The notes under the pieces were generated by a model that saw nothing but the letters and a program-made list of their open reading frames with translations, ran no database searches and was not told the DNA's origin. From the NCBI GenBank assembly GCA_029941465.1, contig JAPYQN010000014.1, positions 1 through 32,168 of the forward strand: DNA of 32,168 bases, given 5' to 3'. Position numbers and translations under genes: made by a program. Below are positions 17,424-24,137 of the stretch, piece after piece (positions within the stretch are counted from its first letter, which is position 1; every line of letters starts with the position of its first letter). This stretch comes from Gammaproteobacteria bacterium (GTDB taxonomy: Bacteria; Pseudomonadota; Gammaproteobacteria; Steroidobacterales; UBA11654).

Positions 17424-18925
17424 ATTTTTTCTCTACAGATTACTGTAAAGCTCTGATCTGATTGGTTGGGGTTAACTTTGAACCTTAAGGTTGTGTCTCT
17501 GTAGCCCATTCTCATTCCTTTTGCTGTGTATATACCCGGTTTTAATAAAACTGACTGACGTTCAAATAGTCCAAAATCACCTTTTTTGTATATCACTACA
17601 TTTGTTTTTTGATCAGATATTAGAGTAACTTGGACAGGTGTGGAAGCAACCTTTAATACTTGCTGCATTTGGCTAACTTGCTCAATCAGCTCTGGGCCCT
17701 TATTAAGAATTGCCTCAGCTTGGTTGAGCGTTGCTTGTGCTTGGGAAAATAATTTGTCATCATTCAGTTGCTCTGCTTTAGCAACAAATGAAATCATTTG
17801 GTTTATTAGCTTAATCCTCTGCCTAACTCTGAAAAGACTGTCTTTAACTTCCTGAATATTAGGGTCTAAAGATAGTATGGTTTCATAATAAGACTCAGCG
17901 TTATCCCACTCTTCATTAACTTCAGCAATTAGTGCTTTGTATTTCAACGACTTCGTCAACACCATTCTTCTTTGGATTTCTAATTCCTCAATCGCTTGTT
18001 GACCCTCTTTAGAGTCAGGAACAATAGATAAACTTTTTCTAAAAAAAACCTCAGCTTCTTCAAATTTTTGTTCTTTCATCAATGCATAACCCTCAGACAA
18101 AGACAGCTGAAATTGCTCCTCATCATTAGACACAATAGATGAAGTCAATCCTTCCAAAGCTGGCTTCCAATTAGAATCAATTGCCAATGCTGCTTGAAAA
18201 GCTTCGATGGATTCAACCCATTCTCTTTCTTCAGCTAAACGTTTACCTTGATTTGAAAGGGCTATAACTTTGTCAAGTTTTAAGGCACGATCAAGCCCTG
18301 CTTTGGCTAACTGATTAGCCCCATCGATCGCTAGGGCCGTCTCATAATTTGATATAGCTAGTGGTTTATTTTCTTGCAGAATGGCTTCTTGTCCTTGGTT
18401 TAGAGATTGTTGCAAGATTGATGGAACAGTAACCTCAAGGTCTATAAGTAATTGCATAGCAGTACGATAACTTTCTGCAGCAATATCATAACTCCTATTA
18501 ATGTAAGCTGTGTCACCTTGCTGTTGTATTGTATTGATTGTTTTCCATTCTGACTGGGCCCAAATTTGGACACCGCTTAATTTTAATTCATCAATTTTAG
18601 CGAGTAATTCAGATAATAAAGCTTGTGCGATAGGTTTTTGAGCTAACACAGCTTCATCTAATTGTATTTGCTCTTCTATGGTTTCATTCGAGTTTTGATT
18701 GGTAGTTAATGCCTGATCTTCATTAACCATTCTAGGCAAGAGAAACACCACGAGAATTAAAATCAATGCCGTGCTTCCTAATAAGGCATAAGCAATTATT
18801 GGTCTAACTGTTTGTTCTTGACGACGATCTAATCTTTGCTGGTAGATCGTTTTCTTCTCAGACTTCTCTGCATTATTATCATTCGATTGAATAGACTCTG
18901 ATTCTTCAGACATAATCTCTTTCAT
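17420..18925 (-). CDS. Membrane-anchored TPR protein with C-terminal PEGA-like domain
   Basis: 501 residues. Charged cytoplasmic N-terminus, TM helix at about 42-64, then a periplasmic array of tetratricopeptide-like helices (repeating units such as AISNYETALAID, SIEAFQAALAID, EAEVFFRKSLSI, NAESYYETILSLD). It ends in a beta-rich segment of about 80 residues (KPGIYTAKGMRMGY) that resembles a PEGA domain. TPR arrays mediate protein contacts, so this may be a periplasmic scaffold for the complex. Start is ATG at 18925; a second in-frame ATG four codons on (18913) has an AGAG before it and could be used instead. It begins six bases after the upstream gene and overlaps the next by four. No enzymatic motif is visible. 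Confidence 0.82.
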   Translation of the reverse strand: MKEIMSEESESIQSNDNNAEKSEKKTIYQQRLDRRQEQTVRPIIAYALLGSTALILILVVFLLPRMVNEDQALTTNQNSNETIEEQIQLDEAVLAQKPIAQALLSELLAKIDELKLSGVQIWAQSEWKTINTIQQQGDTAYINRSYDIAAESYRTAMQLLIDLEVTVPSILQQSLNQGQEAILQENKPLAISNYETALAIDGANQLAKAGLDRALKLDKVIALSNQGKRLAEEREWVESIEAFQAALAIDSNWKPALEGLTSSIVSNDEEQFQLSLSEGYALMKEQKFEEAEVFFRKSLSIVPDSKEGQQAIEELEIQRRMVLTKSLKYKALIAEVNEEWDNAESYYETILSLDPNIQEVKDSLFRVRQRIKLINQMISFVAKAEQLNDDKLFSQAQATLNQAEAILNKGPELIEQVSQMQQVLKVASTPVQVTLISDQKTNVVIYKKGDFGLFERQSVLLKPGIYTAKGMRMGYRDTTLRFKVNPNQSDQSFTVICREKI

Positions 18926-18931
18926 ATAGGT

Positions 18932-20122
18932 TTATTGAACTGATGGAGTAGAAATTAGAAAGCCAGTTTCATCGGTATAAATCTGTTTGAGCAATTTCCT
19001 CCACTCTAAGAATTTTTCTTGGGCTGATCCAGTTAATCTAATAGTTTGCCCTTCCAACTCAATAATTAATGGTTCAGCTTCTGAGTCAAATGCTGTGCCT
19101 AATTCTTTCATAGATTCTTTATATATTTTTGCTTCTGAGGCTTTACCAAAACCGCTTTTCATTGCTTCCATTCCACCATAAATAGCCATTTGTTGCATTG
19201 TGCTACTGGCTTGACTGTCACCATCAGAAACAATTGCCCCTATTAAGGCCGTTATTCCAAGAATTTGCCTTGTACGGGCTGATTTTTTCAATTCTTCATA
19301 AGTGATCATGTCTTCTCTAGACAGCTTTCTCCAATCCTCGTAAGGCTGAGAAATATTCTCATATAGTTGAGCATAGTATTCATTAAGAGTGTCTAGAAGA
19401 AGAAACTCTCTCTCTTGAATATTATAAACTCGTTGCATAATACTATCCCCATCATCTGGAAGACGTTGAGCCTCATAGATGTTTTTTTTGTTCTTGGTTA
19501 AATAGTCCTTATACACCCCAGGAATAAGTTCAGCAGCAAATCGTATGTCACCAATTTCATTAATTCTTTGAAGTTGTTGTTGTTTGAGATCTTGCTTAAT
19601 CTTAACTAAATCATTAGCAATTTTATTATATATATTCTGATACGGATCTTGAGTCAAATCTCGTCTCTTGCTGTAAGAACTCTGGGCTACTGTTGAAGAA
19701 TAAACCTTATTAACCCATTCTTTGCCTGTGATATCCCAGGCACCAATTCTGATAGAAACATCTAATCCGTTTGAAACTTCAATACGACCAGAGATAATAA
19801 GATCGATTGCTTCAGATTTTTCAGGTAAGACCCAAACCCCTCCCCAAAAGCCAGTATCTTGTAGAGTTTTTTTAAGATGATAAGGGATATATCTGGCTTC
19901 AGCCTTTCTAATTTCAGGAAAAATCAGTTCGTTGTCTTCATCAGGTATATTAGGATCAAACAACAAGATACCAATATCAAGAAGCTCCTCCTCAGGAATT
20001 TCTATCTGCGCCCTCTCTAGTGAAATCTTTTCATATTGAATCGTTTTAGCCTGTAGCAAGCCACTAACTAAACACACTAGCAAGGAACAAATTATTTGAA
20101 TTCTTTTTGATTGGGCTCTCAT
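18932..20122 (-). CDS. Exported protein of unknown function (envelope operon)
   Basis: 396 residues. Sec signal peptide at about 1-25 (hydrophobic ICSLLVCLVSGLLQA). The segment DLIISGRIEVSNGL followed by IRIGAWDITGKEW recalls the N-terminal domains of TolB/CsgG/LpoB-like envelope proteins, but I cannot name the family. The middle is strongly helical (KQDLKQQQLQRI, DTLNEYYAQLYENI), and a Gly/Ala-rich stretch (about 292-330) could contact membrane. No lipobox. The start overlaps the lipoprotein gene's stop by four bases, and six bases separate it from the TPR gene. Probably periplasmic or outer-membrane associated, acting with the other operon products; that is inference from position. Confidence 0.7.
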   Translation of the reverse strand: MRAQSKRIQIICSLLVCLVSGLLQAKTIQYEKISLERAQIEIPEEELLDIGILLFDPNIPDEDNELIFPEIRKAEARYIPYHLKKTLQDTGFWGGVWVLPEKSEAIDLIISGRIEVSNGLDVSIRIGAWDITGKEWVNKVYSSTVAQSSYSKRRDLTQDPYQNIYNKIANDLVKIKQDLKQQQLQRINEIGDIRFAAELIPGVYKDYLTKNKKNIYEAQRLPDDGDSIMQRVYNIQEREFLLLDTLNEYYAQLYENISQPYEDWRKLSREDMITYEELKKSARTRQILGITALIGAIVSDGDSQASSTMQQMAIYGGMEAMKSGFGKASEAKIYKESMKELGTAFDSEAEPLIIELEGQTIRLTGSAQEKFLEWRKLLKQIYTDETGFLISTPSVQ

Positions 20123-20985
20123 TTTTTGATACCCATGTGTTTCCTATATTCATCCCAAAGAGCTGCTCTAATCATTGGATCCTCTTCCTGAATAGCTGCT
20201 TCTCTAATTTGCCTAGCAATAACATCTTCGCCGGTTCCATCCATTGGAATATCATCAGGAATTCTTTCTTTTATTTTTTCTTGGTCACCCGTTGTGTTCT
20301 CAGATGCCTTGTCCAACTCCGTCTCTGAACTGTCTTCATCTTGGGTTTGCCCTGCTGTTGCTGAAGTTGATGAATTGCCTGATTCTGATGACTCAATATC
20401 CAATGGTCCATCTAAACCACCCTGTTGAACAGCATCAGCATCAGCACTCTCTTGTGAAGTCATACCGCCAAGAGTTTGATTTGCAGCAGCAATAATGACA
20501 CGTTCACCAGCTATTTCATTATCAAAATCACCTAATGATTCATCAAAAATAGAAGATGCTGACTGCCCAGACCCTAAATCAGATGACATGACACCAGATC
20601 CTGACTGACTATCTTCACCCTGATTGGATGAGGCATTGCTTGTGGTCCCACTATTATTCCCAGAAGCAGCATCAGAACTCTGATTACCACCTGCAGATTG
20701 GCCTCCAGATGTTGAGGAGGAACCGGATTGTGAAGATTGTGAGCTTGATTGTGAAGATTGTGAGCCTGATTGTGAAGATTGTGAACCACTCGGTAAAGAC
20801 GGTGACGGCATAGAAATTCCACCACTAGTAGGAGGAGATGATGAACCAGAAGTTGATGGCATCGATGGAGATGGCATTCCGCTTGCAGAACTAGGAGACG
20901 ATGGATTAGATGCTCCACCACTCATTTGCTGGACTGCACACCCATTAATTGTGATTAAAACTAGTATTAATACAAATTTTTTCAT
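20119..20985 (-). CDS. Ser/Gln/Gly-rich low-complexity lipoprotein
   Basis: 288 residues. A lipoprotein signal peptide ends in the lipobox I-N-G-C (Cys16), so it should be lipid-anchored, probably to the outer membrane. Residues about 22-160 are almost entirely Ser, Gly, Gln, Pro and Asn, including three near-perfect seven-residue units (GSQSSQS type). The C-terminal 50 residues are ordinary and charged (ERIPDDIPMDGTGEDVIARQ), likely a folded helix that contacts partners. A long flexible tether between the membrane and a small domain is the plainest reading. First gene of the operon, behind an extended -10 promoter. Low complexity makes homology calls unreliable; the reading frame is supported by the four-base overlap with the next gene. 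Confidence 0.75.
   Translation of the reverse strand: MKKFVLILVLITINGCAVQQMSGGASNPSSPSSASGMPSPSMPSTSGSSSPPTSGGISMPSPSLPSGSQSSQSGSQSSQSSSQSSQSGSSSTSGGQSAGGNQSSDAASGNNSGTTSNASSNQGEDSQSGSGVMSSDLGSGQSASSIFDESLGDFDNEIAGERVIIAAANQTLGGMTSQESADADAVQQGGLDGPLDIESSESGNSSTSATAGQTQDEDSSETELDKASENTTGDQEKIKERIPDDIPMDGTGEDVIARQIREAAIQEEDPMIRAALWDEYRKHMGIKK
20726..20788. repeat. Three tandem 21-bp copies inside the lipoprotein gene
   Basis: Copies at 20726-20746, 20747-20767 and 20768-20788, differing from each other at only a few positions (core gattgtgaagattgtga). Each encodes one seven-residue Ser/Gln unit on the minus strand. Since 21 is a multiple of three, gain or loss of copies would lengthen or shorten the tether without a frameshift. 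Confidence 0.9.
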
Positions 20986-21031
20986 TGCTGACGTCTCTTT
21001 CTCTTATCGCCAGCTTAGCAGAACTAAACCC

Positions 21032-21040
21032 ATTATATCA
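21032..21040 (-). promoter_or_regulatory. Extended -10 promoter of the envelope operon
   Basis: The minus strand reads TGATATAAT, a perfect TATAAT (21037-21032) with the TG extension, 47 bases upstream of the lipoprotein ATG. No good -35 hexamer is seen at 16-18 bases, which fits an extended -10 type of sigma-70 promoter. Predicted transcription start is near 21025, giving a leader of about 40 bases. All downstream gaps in the run are 14 bases or less, so this may drive all nine genes. Confidence 0.5.
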
Positions 21041-21144
21041 TCAAAATAAGCAGTTAAAAAATCTCAAAAAAATAATAACTTCTCGAAAGATTTATTCTTA
21101 TTTTGTTAGGATTTGATTTCAACAAAAAAATTTTTGGAGAAGAT

Positions 21145-21612
21145 ATGGGCATGCAACAAGTGTTCGAAGCATTAAAAAGTAAGGTTGGTACATTGATACA
21201 TCAAAGTGACTGGATTGAAATTACCCAAGAAAGGATTAATGCATTTGCTGATGCGACAGATGATCATCAATGGATACATATTGATCAAACAAGAGCAGCA
21301 GTAGAATCCCCTTTCAAAGCAACAATTGCTCACGGTTACTTTACCTTGTCCTTATACCCAAAATTAAGAGGCTTGGTTAACCCAGAGAACCCACCATACC
21401 CAGGAACCAAAAATATCATCAATTATGGGATCAATAAACTCCGTTTTCCAGGCCCAGTGATCTCTGGAAGCAGGATTAGATCAAATTGCACTCTGCTCTC
21501 AGTAGAGGAGGTCAAAGGCACCATTGAGTTAGTTGAAGAATATTCAGTAGAAGTTGAGAATCAATCTCGCCCTGCTTGTGTGGCAGAAAATATTATGAGG
21601 CTCTATTTCTGA
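21145..21612 (+). CDS. MaoC-like (R)-enoyl-CoA hydratase
   Basis: Hotdog-fold hydratase of 155 residues. The catalytic pair motif is present: ADATDDHQWIHID, with the Asp and His five apart as in (R)-specific enoyl-CoA hydratases, followed by the helix AHGYFTLSL. It hydrates a trans-2-enoyl-CoA to an (R)-3-hydroxyacyl-CoA. I chose the ATG at 21145 because GGAGAAG lies directly upstream. A longer frame opening with TTG at 21103 would add 14 residues but has no ribosome site. It is followed after three bases by the crotonase gene, so both form a small operon for acyl-CoA metabolism. Physiological substrate is unknown. Confidence 0.88.
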   Translation: MGMQQVFEALKSKVGTLIHQSDWIEITQERINAFADATDDHQWIHIDQTRAAVESPFKATIAHGYFTLSLYPKLRGLVNPENPPYPGTKNIINYGINKLRFPGPVISGSRIRSNCTLLSVEEVKGTIELVEEYSVEVENQSRPACVAENIMRLYF

Positions 21613-21615
21613 ATT

Positions 21616-22383
21616 ATGGCCAATATTCTGGTTAATAAAAACGCCTCACTACTTGAAGTCATCTTAAACCGACCTGATGACGGAAATGCTCTTAGTTTAG
21701 AGTTAATTGAAGAATTAAATGACATTCTAGAAGACTATCAGAATGACCTTGAGATCAAATTGGTCACAATTAGAGGTCAAGGAGATAAATTTTTTATAGC
21801 CGGCGGTGACATCAAGGAATTGGCTGAAGTTCGGTCTGAATCAGATATAGAGAAAATGATTGAATTAGGCCGAAGAACTTTGGACACGATTCGTTATTAC
21901 CCGGTCCCAGTGATTGCTCTAATCAATGGCTATGCATTGGGTGGTGGTGCAGAACTGGCTATGGCTTGTGATTACAGGCTAGCTATAGAGAAAGCATCGA
22001 TTGGCTTTGTGCATTCAACCTTAAATATCACCACAGCATGGGGCGGGATTATCGATTTAATTTATTCGCTCGGTCACACCAAAGCCCTATTTACTCTAAT
22101 TGAAGGCAAAACAATAAAAGCAAAAGAAGCCCAAAAGCTTGGCCTTATTGATAGCGTGTTTGATGATATTGACTCAGCATACCTATCAATTGAGACCATT
22201 AAAAAAACCTTTGAGAAATGCAACACGGATATCGTTAGAGGCAACAAAGCCATCATTAATGAGAGTAAACGGTTATTTCACCAAAACTTGGAAACAGCTG
22301 AGACAGTTGAATTCAAAAAAACTTGGGGCAGCAAAGAGCATTGGGATGCCTTGGAAATCCTACTCTCGGAGCTTCCTTCTTAA
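21616..22383 (+). CDS. Crotonase-family protein, ethylmalonyl-CoA-decarboxylase-like
   Basis: 255 residues, crotonase fold. Oxyanion-hole segments AGGDIKEL and GYALGGGAELAMACD are present, the latter with the first catalytic Glu of hydratases. The second catalytic Glu of enoyl-CoA hydratase is missing: its region reads FVHSTLNITTAWGG, with His in place of Glu. From memory this resembles animal ECHDC1 (ethylmalonyl-CoA decarboxylase, FVHKEMGIIPSWGG), a metabolite-repair enzyme. It is therefore more likely a decarboxylase or repair enzyme than a hydratase, and it does not look like DmdD, which keeps both Glu. Last 24 bases overlap the convergent ligase gene. Activity call is moderate; fold is certain. 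Confidence 0.78.
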   Translation: MANILVNKNASLLEVILNRPDDGNALSLELIEELNDILEDYQNDLEIKLVTIRGQGDKFFIAGGDIKELAEVRSESDIEKMIELGRRTLDTIRYYPVPVIALINGYALGGGAELAMACDYRLAIEKASIGFVHSTLNITTAWGGIIDLIYSLGHTKALFTLIEGKTIKAKEAQKLGLIDSVFDDIDSAYLSIETIKKTFEKCNTDIVRGNKAIINESKRLFHQNLETAETVEFKKTWGSKEHWDALEILLSELPS

Positions 22384-24021
22384 AACCTTACCGACATTGG
22401 TTTTTGGTAATTCGTTAATAAATTCTATTTGTTTTGGGATTTTATAGGCTGCTAGATTCTCTTTGCAATAAACAATAATTTCTTTTTCATTTAAACTTGG
22501 ATTACTTTTCACAATAAATAACTTGACTGCCTCACCGGTCTTTTTATCAGGAACACCAATACAAGCTGCTTCAATTATGTCAGGATGAAGACTAACAACA
22601 TCTTCAATTTCATTAGGGTACACATTGAAGCCAGACACAAGAATCATGTCTTTTTTCCGATCAACAATTGCTAGGAATCCACCTTTATTTAAGGTTCCAA
22701 TGTCACCAGTTTTAAGAAAACCATCCTCTCCAATAGTCTCAGCAGTTGCCTCTTCATTCTGCCAATAGCCCTTCATAACTTGAGGACCTCTGACACATAT
22801 CTCCCCAGGTTCACCGCGTTTGACTTCTTTTCCATCATCATCTCTGATTGAAATTTCTGTGTTTGGAATCGGTAATCCAACAAAACCATTGAACTCAGTC
22901 AAGTGCGGCGGAGATATAGACACACTAGGTGAAGTTTCAGATAATCCGTAACCTTCAAGCAGCACTTTTCCAGTGAGTTGTTGCCATCTATCAGCTGTGG
23001 ATTTTCGACAAGCAGACCCTCCAGTTCCAGACAATTTCATAGAACTAAAATCAACTGTATTAATGTCCGGATGATTCAATAAACTTTCATACAATGTGTT
23101 GACTCCATTGAAGAAAGTAAAAGGCCATTTTTTCAACTCTTTAATAAACCCTTCGGTGTCTCTCGGGTTGGTGATTAGTACATTCAATCCTCCTTTGCTG
23201 TATCCAGCTAAAACAAGAACAACTAATGAATAGATGTGATATATCGGTAAAGCATTGATATGGATATCCTGGCCCTCTTCAAAAACGTCTGCAAGCATGC
23301 TATTGAGTTGATCTAGATTAGCTACAACATTACCATGCGAGAGCATAACGCCTTTGGATAACCCAGTTGTTGCTCCGGTGTATTGTAAAAAAGCTAAATC
23401 ATCAATTGAAATTGCTGTTTCATTAAAATCAGCAGGGGGGCGATAGAGCATTGATTTGAAGCGTATAGTATTGGGAATGCTATAACGAGGAATTAATCTT
23501 TTTATATATTTCAAGACAAAATTCATAAATGTGCCTTTGATAGCTCCTTGATAGTCACCAATCTTGGTAATAATCACATGCTCAATTTTGACATTGTCTA
23601 AAACGGGTTGAAGAACATGAGCAGAATTTTCGAAAATAATAATGGCTTTAGCACCAGAGTCCCTTAACTGATGCTCTAGTTCTCTTGATGTATAGAGAGG
23701 GTTGACATTGACAACAATCAGGCCAGCTCTTAAAGCGCCAAATATTACCACTGGGTATTGAAGAAGGTTAGGCATCATCATCGCGATTCTATCGCCTTTT
23801 CTCAAGCCAAGAACATTCTGCAGATAAGCAGCAAAACTTTTGGAATCTTTAGCAACTTGTTCATATTTCATTGAAACACCAAAATTAACAAATGCTTCAT
23901 TTGAAGAATAATCAGCGTCTGCTGCATTTAAAAGTTTAACCAGCGTGCCTCTGGGGTCAAACACTAGCTCCTCTGAAGCACATTCCGGATAATTTTTTAA
24001 CCAAGGTTTTTTTCTATTCAT
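22360..24021 (-). CDS. FadD-type acyl-CoA ligase
   Basis: AMP-forming ligase that activates a carboxylic acid, probably a fatty acid, to its CoA thioester. About 553 residues. P-loop-like motif YTGATTGLSKG (normally YTGGTTG), VNPLYTSRELEHQL as in E. coli FadD, GYGLSETSP, the hinge TGDIG, DRKKDMI, and the C-terminal catalytic Lys in GKVLRRKLRE. The frame can be extended to a TTG at 24030, but I prefer the ATG at 24021. The 5' leader contains a consensus ribosome site feeding a three-codon ORF. Its close position to DMSP genes raises DmdB (methylmercaptopropionate-CoA ligase) as an alternative, but the FadD-like motifs and separate location favour a general ligase. Confidence 0.9.
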   Translation of the reverse strand: MNRKKPWLKNYPECASEELVFDPRGTLVKLLNAADADYSSNEAFVNFGVSMKYEQVAKDSKSFAAYLQNVLGLRKGDRIAMMMPNLLQYPVVIFGALRAGLIVVNVNPLYTSRELEHQLRDSGAKAIIIFENSAHVLQPVLDNVKIEHVIITKIGDYQGAIKGTFMNFVLKYIKRLIPRYSIPNTIRFKSMLYRPPADFNETAISIDDLAFLQYTGATTGLSKGVMLSHGNVVANLDQLNSMLADVFEEGQDIHINALPIYHIYSLVVLVLAGYSKGGLNVLITNPRDTEGFIKELKKWPFTFFNGVNTLYESLLNHPDINTVDFSSMKLSGTGGSACRKSTADRWQQLTGKVLLEGYGLSETSPSVSISPPHLTEFNGFVGLPIPNTEISIRDDDGKEVKRGEPGEICVRGPQVMKGYWQNEEATAETIGEDGFLKTGDIGTLNKGGFLAIVDRKKDMILVSGFNVYPNEIEDVVSLHPDIIEAACIGVPDKKTGEAVKLFIVKSNPSLNEKEIIVYCKENLAAYKIPKQIEFINELPKTNVGKVLRRKLRE

Positions 24022-24099
24022 AATCTTCAATGAAATTTTATTATGAATAATCTAACTCAGAGCGATCATTTTTTCACGTTATTAGTTGCATCAAGATGA

Positions 24100-24124
24100 T
24101 CAAAAGTTCATTATTTCCTCCTTA
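24100..24124 (-). promoter_or_regulatory. Leader mini-ORF with consensus ribosome site upstream of the ligase gene
   Basis: The minus strand carries TAAGGAGG (24124-24117), five spacer bases, then ATG AAC TTT TGA (24111-24100). It encodes only Met-Asn-Phe and lies about 80 bases before the ligase ATG, in the same frame but separated by several stops. It is the best ribosome site in this region yet serves no evident gene. It may be a translated leader, a relic start, or chance. Confidence 0.4.
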
Positions 24125-24137
24125 ACGGTTAAATGAA

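Noticed and set aside
20726-20788. CRISPR-like short direct repeats
   Set aside because: Units are contiguous with no spacers and encode a heptapeptide repeat in frame.
20574-20921. Open frame of 115 codons, rich in Leu and His, on the minus strand
   Set aside because: It is the shifted shadow of the Ser/Gln-rich lipoprotein repeats; no ribosome site, and the real frame has a signal peptide and four-base coupling to the next gene.
21616-22383. DmdD (methylthioacryloyl-CoA hydratase)
   Set aside because: One of the two catalytic Glu residues of the hydratase is missing and the gene is not adjacent to the dmd genes.
22360-24021. DmdB ligase of the DMSP pathway
   Set aside because: Motifs fit general FadD ligases, and it is separated from the dmd genes by the mevalonate operon; not decidable by eye, so kept as FadD-type.
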